Shown here in pieces: positions 24,045 to 33,369 of a stretch of DNA of 64,000 bases. Within the stretch, counting starts at the first letter, position 1, and each line of letters begins with the position of its first letter. The notes under the pieces are model-generated. The model saw only the letters and a list, made by a program, of their open reading frames with translations. It was not told the DNA's origin and did not search any database. The DNA comes from LMUY01 sp964245075 (GTDB lineage: Bacteria > Pseudomonadota > Alphaproteobacteria > Acetobacterales > Acetobacteraceae). Both the position numbers and the translations under genes were made by a program. The DNA is taken from assembly GCA_964245075.1 (NCBI GenBank), contig CAXTLC010000001.1:121078-185077 (forward strand), given 5' to 3'.

Positions 24045-24587
24045 TTGGGAATTGATCATAGCCTCCGCTTCGTCCCAGTCTCGATCGCCGTGCTGACGGT
24101 GTCGGACACCCGAACGGCTGCCAACGACACGTCCGGCGATACGCTGGCGGCGCGGGTGCAGGGGGCGGGACACCTACTTGCCGGCCGGGCTATCGAGCGA
24201 GACGACGCGGAGGCGATCGAGCGGCGGCTGCGTGGATGGATCGGCGACCCGGCGATCGATGTCGTCGTGACCACCGGCGGCACCGGGATCACCGGGCGCG
24301 ACGTGACGCCCGAAGCGTTCGACCGCGTGCTGGACAAGCGGATCGAAGGGTTTGGCGAGTTGTTCCGCATGATCAGCTTCGGCAAGATCGGCACCTCCAC
24401 CATGCAATCGCGTGCGATCGGGGGCGTGGCTGCGGGAACCTACCTGTTCGCGTTGCCGGGCAGCACGGGTGCCGTGAAAGATGGCTGGGACGAGATCCTG
24501 GCGTTCCAGCTCGACAGCCGGCACCGGCCCTGCAACCTGGTGGAACTGATGCCTCGCTTGCAGGAGCACCTGAAAGCGGCGGAGTAG
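24045..24587 (+). CDS. moaB: Molybdenum cofactor biosynthesis protein B
   Basis: 180 residues of the MoaB/MogA fold, which adenylylates molybdopterin before metal insertion. Motifs are VPVSIAVLTVSDTR at the N-terminus, VVTTGGTGITGRDVTPEA in the centre and LPGSTGAVKDGWDEIL near the end. The open frame runs back through the gap, which is an artefact. TTG 24045 has a GAGGAG ribosome site 11 nt upstream and gives the family-like IDHSLRFVPV start; GTG 24033 is the alternative but overlaps that ribosome site. Confidence 0.9.
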   Translation: MGIDHSLRFVPVSIAVLTVSDTRTAANDTSGDTLAARVQGAGHLLAGRAIERDDAEAIERRLRGWIGDPAIDVVVTTGGTGITGRDVTPEAFDRVLDKRIEGFGELFRMISFGKIGTSTMQSRAIGGVAAGTYLFALPGSTGAVKDGWDEILAFQLDSRHRPCNLVELMPRLQEHLKAAE

Positions 24588-24639
24588 GCGGGCAGCGTGG
24601 ATGACGCCGTGCTTATCCACCTCCGTTCTGCAGAGGGGC

Positions 24640-25944
24640 CTAGCGGTCGGTCTTGGCGCGGAACAGCTCAGCCAAGGCGGCATACAAAGGGCGCGGGCAA
24701 ACAAGGCGGGAAACGCCGAACGCCAGCAGGGCGGTCGCCATCAGCGGGACGGTCACTTGGCCATCCGCGGTCATCTCCATCACGATGACGGTTGCAGTGA
24801 TCGGCGCCTGCACCACGCCGGAGAAGTAGCCCACCATGCCGAGCAGCACTACCGCCCCGGCCGGCGCAGCGGGCAGCATGTGTGCGATGCCATGCCCCAG
24901 CCCGGCGCCGATGGACAAGGATGGCGCGAAGATGCCGCCGGGAATGCCGCAAACGTACGACAACACGCTGGCCGCGAACTTGAACACGAAGAAGCTGTCG
25001 GGCAGCGTGCCCGTCCCGTCCACCAGGCCGCGCGCCTGGGCATAGCCGGTGCCGTAGGTAGCGCCCGCGCTCGCGGCCCCGAACATCGCCACCGCCAAGC
25101 CGCACAAAGCGGCGAAGGCGACAGGCTGCTGGGCGATCCATCGCCCCGGGGTCCCCGGAATGCCCCGTGCGAACCATAGCAGCAGGCTCGCGAAGCAACC
25201 GCCGGCCAGGCCGCCCGAGACGCCGCAGGCGAGTACCGCGAGCCAGCCGACGCCCCAAGGCAGCACCGCGGAGGCCGTTCCGAAATAGCTGTAGTTTCCG
25301 ACGGTGGCCGCGGTGGCGATGCCGGCGATGATCACCGCGCTCAGCACCGTGCCGGAGGTGCGCGCCTCGAAGGAATGGCTCAGCTCCTCGATGGCGAACA
25401 CCACCCCCGCCAGGGGGGTGTTGAAGGCGGCCGCAACGCCGGCCGCCCCGCCGCTCAGCACCATCGCGCGGTAGGCGTCCTCCCGCGGCATGCGCAGGGC
25501 CCGGCCGACCGCGTGCATGATCGCGGCGCCCACTTGCACGGTCGGGCCTTCACGGCCGATGGACGCGCCGCAGGACAACCCCAGCAAGGTGAGCAGGATC
25601 TTGCCCGCGGCCACCCGGACGGCGAGGGTTGCGTCCACCCGGCCGGCATGCGTCATGTGCAGGGCGGCGATGACCTGCGGGATGCCGCTGCCGCCGGCGC
25701 CGGGGAAGGCGGTCCGCGTGAGCCACACGCTCAGGGCTAAGCCGGCAGGGGCCAGCAGGAAGGGCAGCCAGGGCCGGCCCGTGGCGAGCCAAAGGAACAA
25801 GCGGCCGGCGTCGTCCGCCAACTCGGCGAAGACGAGCGCCATGGCGCCGACCAGCACCGCACCCAACCAGAAGGCGAAATGGCGAAGACCGGGGCTGACG
25901 CTGCTGCGCAGCCGGGTGCGCAGACCGCCAAGGCGTGCCCTCAC
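24640..25944 (-). CDS. ClC family chloride channel/transporter
   Basis: 434 residues with 10 or more hydrophobic segments. The ClC selectivity motifs are present: GSGIPQ (about 84-89), GREGPTVQ with the gating glutamate (about 130-137), and GGIFAPSLSIGAGLGH late in the protein. Retention of the gating glutamate fits an H+/Cl- exchanger such as EriC rather than a pure channel. No CBS domains follow. GTG 25944 overlaps the stop of xylB (GTGA), so it is translated in tandem with the sugar kinase at the end of the polyol run. That pairing is unusual and its physiological link is unknown. Confidence 0.93.
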   Translation of the reverse strand: MRARLGGLRTRLRSSVSPGLRHFAFWLGAVLVGAMALVFAELADDAGRLFLWLATGRPWLPFLLAPAGLALSVWLTRTAFPGAGGSGIPQVIAALHMTHAGRVDATLAVRVAAGKILLTLLGLSCGASIGREGPTVQVGAAIMHAVGRALRMPREDAYRAMVLSGGAAGVAAAFNTPLAGVVFAIEELSHSFEARTSGTVLSAVIIAGIATAATVGNYSYFGTASAVLPWGVGWLAVLACGVSGGLAGGCFASLLLWFARGIPGTPGRWIAQQPVAFAALCGLAVAMFGAASAGATYGTGYAQARGLVDGTGTLPDSFFVFKFAASVLSYVCGIPGGIFAPSLSIGAGLGHGIAHMLPAAPAGAVVLLGMVGYFSGVVQAPITATVIVMEMTADGQVTVPLMATALLAFGVSRLVCPRPLYAALAELFRAKTDR

Positions 25945-27410
25945 GCCGTGGGATCAGCGCGGATGACGGATGCGACGCTCACGTTCAACGCCCGGTAGCG
26001 CTCAATCCGCGGCGCATACGCCTCCATCAGCAACGGATCGGGCATGATGGTTTCCGCCCGGGCAGGCGGCAGGCAGATCGCGTCCGGCGGTTCGCCCGTG
26101 ACCGCCATCCGGGCCAGCCGCGCCGCGCCGAATGCGCCGCCGTGCTCGCCGTCGGCCAGCCGGTGCAGCGGGATGCCGAGTGCGGCGGCGATGATCACTG
26201 TCCAGGCGCGGGAGCGGGAGCCGCCGCCGATCACGTCCGCCGCCTCGATGCGCGTGCCCGACGCCGTGAGCGCGTCGAGGCAGTCACGCAAGGAGAAGGC
26301 GACGCCTTCCAGCACCGCCTGCGTCAACCGGGAACGGTCGGTGTCGTGCGACAGCCCGGCGAAGGCGCCGCGGATCGCGCCATCGTTGTGCGGCGTGCGC
26401 TCGCCGCCGAGATAGGGGAGGAACAAGGCCGGGCTGGGGGCCGTGGGCGTGCCCATCTCCGCCAGCAGCTCGGCTTCCGGCCGCCCCGCGACGCCGGCCC
26501 ACCACGCCAGCGACGCGGCGGCCGAGAGCGTCACACCCATCTGGTGCCACGTGTCCGGCAGGGCGTGGCAGAAGGCGTGGACTGCGGCCTGCGGATAGGG
26601 CCGGAACCGGTCGGTGGTGGCGAACAGCACGCCGGAGGTGCCGAGCGAGACGAAGGCGTCGCCGGGCCGGATGGCGGAAAGCCCGACTGCGCCGGCGGCA
26701 TTGTCCCCTGCCCCGCCCGCAAGCAAGGGCGCCCGCGCCATGCCCCAGCGCGCGGCGAGGTCCGGGCGCAGCCTGCCTGCGGGAGCGTTGCCTTCCACCA
26801 AGCGCGGCATCGCTTCGCGTGACAGCCCCGTGGCGGCCAGCACCGCGTCCGACCAATCACGGGCGGCAACATCGAGCCAGAGCGTGCCGGATGCGTCCGA
26901 CATCTCCTCGATCATCTCGCCGGTCAGGCGATACCGGATCCAGGCCTTGGGCAGCAGCACCGTCCGCAGCCGGGCGAAGATGTCCGGCTCGTGCCTGCGG
27001 AGCCAAAGCAGCTTGGGCGCGGTGAAGCCGGGCATGGCGATGTTGCCGGTCACCTGCCGCAGTTGGGGGAGGGCAGCTTCCAGCTCGGCGCATTCGGCGG
27101 TGGAGCGGACGTCGTTCCAGAGGATCGCCGGGCGCAGCACCGTGCCGGACCCGTCCAGCAGCACCGCGCCGTGCATCTGGCCGGACAAGCCGATGCCCTG
27201 CACGGCGGAGAGGGCTGCCGGATGATCGCGGGCCAGGGTGTCAACCGTGCCAAGCATCGCCTGCCACCAGGATTCGGGGGCTTGCTCGCTGTGGCCCGCT
27301 GCCGGACGCTGCACGGCGAGCGGCGCGGCGGCGCTGCCGACCACGGCTTGGTTGCCGTCCACCAGGAGCGCCTTGACGGCCGAGGTGCCAAAGTCAAAGC
27401 CGAGGAACAC
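25941..27410 (-). CDS. xylB: Xylulokinase (FGGY family)
   Basis: 489 residues. Phosphorylates D-xylulose to D-xylulose 5-phosphate for the pentose phosphate pathway. The FGGY actin-like ATPase domains show FDFGTSAVKALLVDG (phosphate 1), IGLSGQMHGAVLLD (the xylulokinase-specific GQMHG), GAGDNAAGAVG and VIGGGSRSRAW. GTG 27410 is chosen for its AAGGGAG ribosome site and because the family begins at FLGFDFGTS; an upstream extension reads through an intergenic hairpin repeat. It follows the SmoEFGK-like importer as in known polyol operons, where arabitol or xylitol oxidation feeds xylulose. Confidence 0.94.
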   Translation of the reverse strand: MFLGFDFGTSAVKALLVDGNQAVVGSAAAPLAVQRPAAGHSEQAPESWWQAMLGTVDTLARDHPAALSAVQGIGLSGQMHGAVLLDGSGTVLRPAILWNDVRSTAECAELEAALPQLRQVTGNIAMPGFTAPKLLWLRRHEPDIFARLRTVLLPKAWIRYRLTGEMIEEMSDASGTLWLDVAARDWSDAVLAATGLSREAMPRLVEGNAPAGRLRPDLAARWGMARAPLLAGGAGDNAAGAVGLSAIRPGDAFVSLGTSGVLFATTDRFRPYPQAAVHAFCHALPDTWHQMGVTLSAAASLAWWAGVAGRPEAELLAEMGTPTAPSPALFLPYLGGERTPHNDGAIRGAFAGLSHDTDRSRLTQAVLEGVAFSLRDCLDALTASGTRIEAADVIGGGSRSRAWTVIIAAALGIPLHRLADGEHGGAFGAARLARMAVTGEPPDAICLPPARAETIMPDPLLMEAYAPRIERYRALNVSVASVIRADPTA

Positions 27411-27496
27411 GGGTTCTCCCTTCAACCGCTTCCCGGCTTGCCGCTCTCCGCTCTTGAGGGGAAACCAGACGGGGTAGATCTGCCGGGTTTGAAAGC

Positions 27497-27530
27497 CCTC
27501 ACCCGCGCCCCTCTCAAAGAGAGGGTCTGG
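27497..27530. repeat. Interspersed hairpin repeat copy upstream of xylB
   Basis: CCCTCA-CCCGCGCCCCTCTC followed by an inverted partner: stem CCCTCTC (27509-27515), loop AAA, GAGAGGG (27519-27525). It resembles the element in the tmk tail (10690-10727) and the one near 61171. It lies in the 152-nt space between the ABC ATPase and xylB and could modulate transcript stability or read-through. Confidence 0.55.
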
Positions 27531-27562
27531 CACGGCGCGGGGGCGCATCCCCAGGCTGGTTT

Positions 27563-28666
27563 CTACACGGTGAGAGGGTGCCTGACGAGACGCGGCAGTG
27601 CGGAGCCGTTGGCGTCGAACAGGTGGCAGCCGGCAGCGTCAATGGAAAGGCGGACAGTGTCGTGCATCCGGGTCGGGTCGCTGCCATCGAGCTGCACCGT
27701 CAGTTGCTGGCCATCCTCGGCCGTCACGTGCAGCAGGGTCAGGCCACCGAGCCGCTCCACCAGGTACACGACGCCGGCAACCGGCCCGACCGGGTCGATC
27801 CGGAAACCCTCCGGGCGGACGCCGAGGGTCACGGCATCACCGGGCAGCGCGTGGTCCGCGGAGATGGGGACCGTGATGCGCGCGTTCGATGCCAGGGCGA
27901 CGGTGACGCCGGACATGCCGGACTCGGCCACCTGGGCCGGCAACAGGTTCATGCGCGGCGAACCGATGAAGCCGGCGACGAACAGGTTGTCCGGGTGGTG
28001 GTACAGGTCCAGCGGCGAGCCGACCTGTTCCACCCGCCCGGCCTGCAACACGACGATCTTGTCCGCCATGGTCATCGCCTCGACCTGGTCGTGGGTGACG
28101 TAGATCGTGGTGGCCTTCAGCTCCTCGTGCAGCCGCAGGAGCTCGACCCGGGTTTGGCCGCGCAGAGCGGCGTCCAGGTTCGACAGCGGCTCGTCGAACA
28201 GGAACACCTTCGGCTGGCGCACGATCGCCCGGCCGATGGCGACGCGCTGGCGCTGCCCGCCCGACAAGTCCCGCGGGCGCCGGTCCAGGTAGGGGCCGAG
28301 TTGCAGGATGCGGGCGGCCTCGTTCACCTTGCGGTCCCGCTCCGCCTTCGGCACCTTCGCCAAGCGGAGCGCGAAACCCATGTTGTCGCGCACCGTCATG
28401 TGCGGGTACAGCGCGTAGGACTGGAACACCATCGCCAACCCGCGGTCGGCCGGCCCAACCTCGTTGATCCGGCGGCCGTCGATCTGTAGCTCGCCGGAGG
28501 TAATCTCCTCCAGCCCGGCGATCATGCGCAGCAAGGTCGATTTGCCACAACCGGACGGCCCGACGAACACCACAAGCTCGCGGTCGGTGATGTCGAGGTT
28601 GATGCCTTTCATGACCTCAACCAGGCCGTAGCTTTTGCGCAGGTCGCGCAGGGTGAGCGTCGCCAT
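27563..28666 (-). CDS. Polyol/sugar ABC importer ATPase (CUT1, MalK/SmoK type)
   Basis: 367 residues: an N-terminal ABC domain and a C-terminal regulatory OB-fold (TOBE) domain from about residue 235. Walker A GPSGCGKST (about 38-46), Q-loop VFQSYALYPHM, signature LSGGQRQRVAIGRAI, Walker B VFLFDEPLSNLDA and a switch His in VTHDQVEAMT are intact. It powers import with the two adjacent MalFG-type permeases and the SmoE-like binding protein. ATG 28666 has an AGGAG ribosome site 8 nt upstream and lies 10 nt after the permease stop. Confidence 0.95.
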   Translation of the reverse strand: MATLTLRDLRKSYGLVEVMKGINLDITDRELVVFVGPSGCGKSTLLRMIAGLEEITSGELQIDGRRINEVGPADRGLAMVFQSYALYPHMTVRDNMGFALRLAKVPKAERDRKVNEAARILQLGPYLDRRPRDLSGGQRQRVAIGRAIVRQPKVFLFDEPLSNLDAALRGQTRVELLRLHEELKATTIYVTHDQVEAMTMADKIVVLQAGRVEQVGSPLDLYHHPDNLFVAGFIGSPRMNLLPAQVAESGMSGVTVALASNARITVPISADHALPGDAVTLGVRPEGFRIDPVGPVAGVVYLVERLGGLTLLHVTAEDGQQLTVQLDGSDPTRMHDTVRLSIDAAGCHLFDANGSALPRLVRHPLTV

Positions 28667-28676
28667 CAGGATGCTC

Positions 28677-29492
28677 CTACTTCACGGCGCCGAAGGTCAG
28701 GCCGCGCACGAGTTGTCTCTGGCTGAACCAGCCGAAGACCAGGATGGGCGCCACCGCCATGGTCGAGGCCGCAGACAGCTTGGCGAAGAACAGGCCCTCG
28801 GGGCTGGAGAACGAGGCGATGAACGCGGTCAGCGGCGCGGCCTGCGAGGACGTGAGGTTCAGGCTCCAGAACGCCTCGTTCCAGCACAGGATAAGCGACA
28901 GCAGGCCGGTGGAGGCGACGCCAGGCAAGGTGAGCGGCATCAGCAGGTACACCACCTCGCTCCAGGTCCGCGCGCCATCCATGCGCCCGGCTTCCAGGAT
29001 GTCGTTCGGGACTTCCTTGTAGAAGGTGAACAGCATCCAGACCACGATGGGCAGGTTCATCAGCGCGTAGATCATGATCAGCCCGGACTGCGTGTCGAGC
29101 AGCCCCGCCGTGCGGAACAGCAAGTAGATCGGCACCAGCACGCCGACCGGCGGCAGCATCTTGGTGGACAGCATCCAGAGCAGCGTGCCGCGGGTCCGCC
29201 GCGTCGGGTGGAACGCCATGGCGTAGGCGGCCGGGATCGCGAACAGCAGGGCCAGCACGGTGCCGCCGACCGAGATGGCGATGCTGTTGAACGCGAAGCT
29301 CAGGTAGTCCGCGCGCGCCAGCACCTCGGCGTAGGAAGCGAGCGTGGGTGCGAAGGCCAGGCCGGGAGTGACGGCGTCCCGCTCGGACTTGAAGCTGGTC
29401 AGCACCATCCAGGCGATCGGGAAGAACAGCAGCAGCGCCACGCCCCAGCCGACGACGAAGGTGAGCACGCGCTGGGCCAGGGACTCTCGCAA
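28677..29492 (-). CDS. Polyol/sugar ABC permease (CUT1, MalG/SmoG type)
   Basis: 271 residues with six predicted helices. The EAA-type cytoplasmic loop that docks onto the ATPase reads DILEAGRMDGARTWSEVVY, ending in LPLTLPGV. This arrangement is that of MalG-family membrane subunits. Start TTG 29492 follows the previous permease stop by three bases; no better start exists before the first helix. Substrate is inferred from neighbours (mannitol dehydrogenase family enzyme, xylulokinase): sugar alcohols such as mannitol, sorbitol or arabitol. Confidence 0.93.
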   Translation of the reverse strand: MRESLAQRVLTFVVGWGVALLLFFPIAWMVLTSFKSERDAVTPGLAFAPTLASYAEVLARADYLSFAFNSIAISVGGTVLALLFAIPAAYAMAFHPTRRTRGTLLWMLSTKMLPPVGVLVPIYLLFRTAGLLDTQSGLIMIYALMNLPIVVWMLFTFYKEVPNDILEAGRMDGARTWSEVVYLLMPLTLPGVASTGLLSLILCWNEAFWSLNLTSSQAAPLTAFIASFSSPEGLFFAKLSAASTMAVAPILVFGWFSQRQLVRGLTFGAVK

Positions 29493-29495
29493 CCG

Positions 29496-30419
29496 CTAGA
29501 CCTCCAGACGCCGGGCGATGCTGCGCACCAGGAAGAACGCGACGACGTTGGCCAGCACGATGGCGACGACGCCGCCCGCGGATGCGCCGCCAACGTCATA
29601 TTGCAGCAGCGCGCGGGCGTAGATCAGGAAGGCCAGGTTGGTGGTGGCGTTGCCGGGTCCGCCGGAGGTGGTGACGTAGATCTCCGCGAACACGGTCAGC
29701 AGGAAGATCGTCTCGATCATGATGACGACGCTGATGGCGCGCGAAAGGTGCGGCAAGGTGATGTAGAAGAACTGCGCCACCACGCCGGCGCCATCCATCC
29801 GCGCCGCTTCGCGCTGCTCGAGATCGAGCGACTGCACGGCGGTGAGCAGGATGAGCAGGGCGAAGGGCAGCCATTCCCACGCCACGATGGCGATGACCGA
29901 TGTCAGCGGGTAGTCGGCGAACCAATCCACCGGCTGCAAGCCGAACACGTGCGCCACGGCGCCGAACACGCCGTAGATCGGGTGCATCAGCAAGTTCTTC
30001 CACAGCAGCGCGCTGACCGTGGGCATGACGAAGAACGGCGAGATGGCCAGCACCCGGGCGACGTTGCGGCCGAAGAAAGGCTGGTCGAACAGGATCGCCA
30101 GCAAGGTGCCGAGCCCAACGGTGATGACCAGCACGGCGGCGAGCAGCACGAGGGTATTGCGCAGGGAGACCCAGAAGTCAGGATCGGTGACCAGGAAAGC
30201 GTAGTTGTCGACGCCGGCGAACCCGGCGGCCTCCGGGTTGACCAGGTTGTAGTATTGAAACGAGAACCAGACCGTCATCACCAACGGGACGATCATCCAC
30301 GCCAGCAGCACGACGACGGATGGCACCACCAGCAGCGAGCCGGCCCGGCGCGCAACCGGGGCCGGCGTTGCGGCGTTCGCCGCTTCGTTCGGGGATAAAG
30401 TGGTGGTCGCGCTGCCCAC
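29496..30419 (-). CDS. Polyol/sugar ABC permease (CUT1, MalF/SmoF type)
   Basis: 307 residues with about six helices. The N-terminal tail is unstructured and Ala-rich, then LLVVPSVVVLLAWMIVPLVM begins the membrane domain. The EAA loop reads EAARMDGAGVVAQFFYITLPHL. It pairs with the following MalG-type subunit to form the translocation path. GTG start 30419 lies one base after the stop of the binding-protein gene, so the whole importer is one operon. Confidence 0.93.
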   Translation of the reverse strand: MGSATTTLSPNEAANAATPAPVARRAGSLLVVPSVVVLLAWMIVPLVMTVWFSFQYYNLVNPEAAGFAGVDNYAFLVTDPDFWVSLRNTLVLLAAVLVITVGLGTLLAILFDQPFFGRNVARVLAISPFFVMPTVSALLWKNLLMHPIYGVFGAVAHVFGLQPVDWFADYPLTSVIAIVAWEWLPFALLILLTAVQSLDLEQREAARMDGAGVVAQFFYITLPHLSRAISVVIMIETIFLLTVFAEIYVTTSGGPGNATTNLAFLIYARALLQYDVGGASAGGVVAIVLANVVAFFLVRSIARRLEV

Positions 30420-30420
30420 G

Positions 30421-31755
30421 CTACTTCTTCGGATAGCCGGCTTGGCGCATGGTCCGCTCGGTCGCGGTTTCCGCAGTCTGCAACGCCTGGTCGACCGTGC
30501 TCTGGCCGGTCAAGGTCCCCGCGATGGTTTGGCCGACTTGCGTGCCGATGCCCTGGAACTCGGGGATCGCCGCGAACTGCGCCCCCTCGTACGGCCGGGG
30601 CTCGCGCGTCTGGCCTTTCGGGTTGGCCACGTCGATCGCACGGAGCACGAAGGAGGCGAACGGCGCGGCCTTCTGGTAATCCGGATTGTCATAGGTTGAT
30701 TGCCGGGTGCCGGGCGGAACCGAAAGCCAGCCGTTCTCCTTTGCAACCAGCTGGATGTAGTCCTTGGACGTGGCCCAGGTCACGAAGGTGCGGGCGGCGT
30801 CCTTCTGCTTGGACGAGGTGGGAATGCCCAGGTTCCAGCTCCACAGCCAGGTCGGGCCGCCCTTGAACGTGCCGGTCGGCATGGGGGCGAAGCCGACCTT
30901 GTCAGCCACGCTGGACTGCTTCTTGTCGAACAGCAGCCCGCCCGCCACCGTCGCGTCGATCCACATGCCGCAGTGGCCGCTGCCGAACAGAGCGAGGTTC
31001 TCGTTGAAGCCGTTGGAGGTGGCACCGGGCGGGCCGTCCGCCTTCAGGATGTCGTCGTAGAAGCTGATCGCTTTCTTCCACTCCGGGGTGTTGATCGTGG
31101 GCTTCCAATGCATGTCGAACCATTGGCCGCCTTCTGCGTCCACCAGCGAGGTGAGATAGGCCATGTTCTCGCCCCAGCCGGGCTTGCCGCGCAGGCACAT
31201 GCCGTAGATCTGGTTGGGTTTGTCGGTGATCTTGTCGGCGAAGCCGCGGACCTGGTCGTAGGTCGGCGCATCCGGCATCTTGATGCCGGCCTTGTCGAAC
31301 AAATCCGTCCGGTAATACGTCATGGCGCTCTCGCCATAGAACGGCAGGCCGTAGATCTTGCCGTTGTAGGTGAGCGCCTCGCGCACCGGCTTCAGCAGAT
31401 CATCGACGTCGTACGCCGCGGGCAGGTTGTCCATCGGCTCCAGCCAGCCCTGCTTCGCCCAGATCGGCACCTCGTAGTTGCCGATCGTCAGCACGTCGAA
31501 CTGCCCGGCGTGGGTGGCGATGTCGGTCGTCAGGCGCTGGCGGAGCGTGTTCTCCTCCAGCACGACCCAGCGCAGGTGGATGTCGGGGTGCTGCTGCTCG
31601 AACTGCGCGGACAGCTTCTGCATCACCACCATGTCGCCGTTGTTGACGGTCGCGATGGTGATCGTCGCATCGGCGCGCGCCGGGCCGGCTGCCAGCGCGA
31701 GAACAGCCGTAGCGAAGGCGGCGGCTTTGATGCCGCCGTGCAGGCGATGACCCAT
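30421..31755 (-). CDS. Polyol-binding periplasmic protein (SmoE type)
   Basis: 444 residues with a signal peptide (ATAVLALAAGPARADA). The mature protein has the extracellular solute-binding family 1 layout: TITIATVNNGDMVVMQKLSA, LTIGNYEVPIWAKQGWLEPM, NGKIYGLPFYGESAMTYYRTD and GPTWLWSWNLGIPTSSK. Its closest recognisable type is the sorbitol/mannitol-binding protein of Smo/MtlEFGK importers. It begins the CUT1 operon; the 120 nt upstream of ATG 31755 separate it from the mannitol-dehydrogenase gene and may hold a promoter. Ligand is inferred from context, not seen. Confidence 0.93.
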   Translation of the reverse strand: MGHRLHGGIKAAAFATAVLALAAGPARADATITIATVNNGDMVVMQKLSAQFEQQHPDIHLRWVVLEENTLRQRLTTDIATHAGQFDVLTIGNYEVPIWAKQGWLEPMDNLPAAYDVDDLLKPVREALTYNGKIYGLPFYGESAMTYYRTDLFDKAGIKMPDAPTYDQVRGFADKITDKPNQIYGMCLRGKPGWGENMAYLTSLVDAEGGQWFDMHWKPTINTPEWKKAISFYDDILKADGPPGATSNGFNENLALFGSGHCGMWIDATVAGGLLFDKKQSSVADKVGFAPMPTGTFKGGPTWLWSWNLGIPTSSKQKDAARTFVTWATSKDYIQLVAKENGWLSVPPGTRQSTYDNPDYQKAAPFASFVLRAIDVANPKGQTREPRPYEGAQFAAIPEFQGIGTQVGQTIAGTLTGQSTVDQALQTAETATERTMRQAGYPKK

Positions 31756-31875
31756 AGACTACGTTCCCCCAGGCAATGCCGTTCCGCTCACGTAAAAGGC
31801 GGCTTGTTTTCTGACCGTCCCACCATTCAGCGACCACCGTCAATAGTTCGTTCGCACCGCCAGCATCCGTTGGCG

Positions 31876-33369
31876 TCAGAATGCGAGAACGCGCGACGCT
31901 TCCTCCAGCGTCCGCCGGCTGCCGTTGGCATAAAGCGAGGCGAGCCAGCGCTCCACCGGTTCGATCAGCCGGGAGTCACGGCCCGTGTCGCCGAAGAGCT
32001 GGCCGATCCCGAGCAGAGGCCGCGGGTCGGCCCCGCCCTCGGCCGCCTTTTCCCGCAGCAAGGGGGCGAGCGGGTGGCGGATCTCGATCGGCTGGCCCGC
32101 CTCGTCCTCGCCGCGCACCCGGCGCAGCCAGGCGGCCAGCGCCAGGCCGAGCAGCTCCACTGGCTCGCCCGCGCGCAGCCGGTCACGGATCGGGTCCACC
32201 AGGACGTTGAGCGGCGCGTCCGTGTTCACCCGCTCCACGGTGTCCTTGATGGCGGGGTTGGCGAAGCGCTCGATCAGGGTCGCCTTGTACTGGGCAAGGT
32301 CGATGCCCGCAATCTCCGGCAAGGTCGGCCCGGTTTCGCGGTCCATCAGCGCCCGCATGAAGCGAGCCATCACCGGATCGGCCATCGCCTCGTCGATCGT
32401 CACGTACCCGGCCAGGCGCCCGAGGCCGGAAACGGCGAGGTGGCTCGCGTTGAGCAGGCGCAGCTTCATGAACTCGTAGGGCGCCACGTCCGCCACGAAC
32501 TGCGCGCCCACATCCTCCCAGGCGGGACGCCCGGCGGGGAAGCGGTCCTCGATCACCCATTGCGTGAACGTCTCGGCGAACACCGGCCAGCGGTCAACCA
32601 TGCCGTAGCGCTCGCGCAGCGACGCCACGTCCGCTTCCGCGGTCACCGGAGTGATGCGGTCCACCATGGTGCTCGGGAAGCTTCCCTCCTCGGCGATCCA
32701 GTCGGCCAAGCCCGGGTCCCGCAGGCGGGCCAGGGCCAGCACGGCATCCCGCAGCACGGCGCCGTTGTGCTGGATGTTGTCGCAACTCAGCGCGGTGAAC
32801 GGGGCGGCGCCGCTGTCGCAGCGGCGGCGGTAGGCTTCCACGATGATGCCGGGCGCGCTGGAAGGCGTGGCAGGGTGTTCCAGGTCGCGCAGGATGAGCG
32901 GATGCGCCGGGTCGAGCCGCTTGGTCGCGCGGTCGAGGCAGTAGCCGTGCTCCGTCACCGTCAGGCTGACGATGCGGATGTCCGGCCGGTCGATCGCGTC
33001 CAGCAGGGCGGCGCTCGATTCGCCGGCGAACATCACGTCCACGAGCGAGCCGATCACGGTCACGGTCTCGTCGGCGAAGCTGCGCTCGACGAGGGTGTAG
33101 AGGCAGTCCTGCGGGGCCAGGCTGTCCCGCATCCGGCGGTCGCCCGGCATCAGGCCGGCGCCGATGATGCCGAAGCCGCGCATGTCCGGACGCCGCTCCA
33201 TCAGAGCGTGGGTGTAGCGCGCCATGTGCGCGCGGTGGAAGTTGCCGAGGCCGAGATGGACGATGCCTGCGGAAAGGCTCGCCGGGTCGAAGCGCGGCAC
33301 GCGGACCGGCGATCGCAGGCGGGAAAGGTTGGCGCGGCTAAGCTCGACCGGCACTCCGGAGATGGGCAT
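31876..33369 (-). CDS. Mannitol 2-dehydrogenase family oxidoreductase
   Basis: 497 residues, the length of polyol-specific long-chain dehydrogenases, which oxidise mannitol to fructose (also arabitol to xylulose or uronate reduction in relatives). NAD-binding segment GIVHLGLGNFHRAHMA (about 35-50), VTEHGYCLD, SCDNIQHNG and the catalytic KLRLLNASHLAVSGLG region (Lys/Asn/His set) are conserved. The ATG overlaps the SDR stop (TGATG). Placed between a sugar-oxidising SDR and a polyol importer, it most likely works on an imported hexitol or pentitol. Confidence 0.93.
   Translation of the reverse strand: MPISGVPVELSRANLSRLRSPVRVPRFDPASLSAGIVHLGLGNFHRAHMARYTHALMERRPDMRGFGIIGAGLMPGDRRMRDSLAPQDCLYTLVERSFADETVTVIGSLVDVMFAGESSAALLDAIDRPDIRIVSLTVTEHGYCLDRATKRLDPAHPLILRDLEHPATPSSAPGIIVEAYRRRCDSGAAPFTALSCDNIQHNGAVLRDAVLALARLRDPGLADWIAEEGSFPSTMVDRITPVTAEADVASLRERYGMVDRWPVFAETFTQWVIEDRFPAGRPAWEDVGAQFVADVAPYEFMKLRLLNASHLAVSGLGRLAGYVTIDEAMADPVMARFMRALMDRETGPTLPEIAGIDLAQYKATLIERFANPAIKDTVERVNTDAPLNVLVDPIRDRLRAGEPVELLGLALAAWLRRVRGEDEAGQPIEIRHPLAPLLREKAAEGGADPRPLLGIGQLFGDTGRDSRLIEPVERWLASLYANGSRRTLEEASRVLAF

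Noticed and set aside
23853..24587. moaB frame extended upstream across the assembly gap
   Set aside because: The extension consists of N and duplicated slt 3' sequence; the family start is downstream at TTG 24045.
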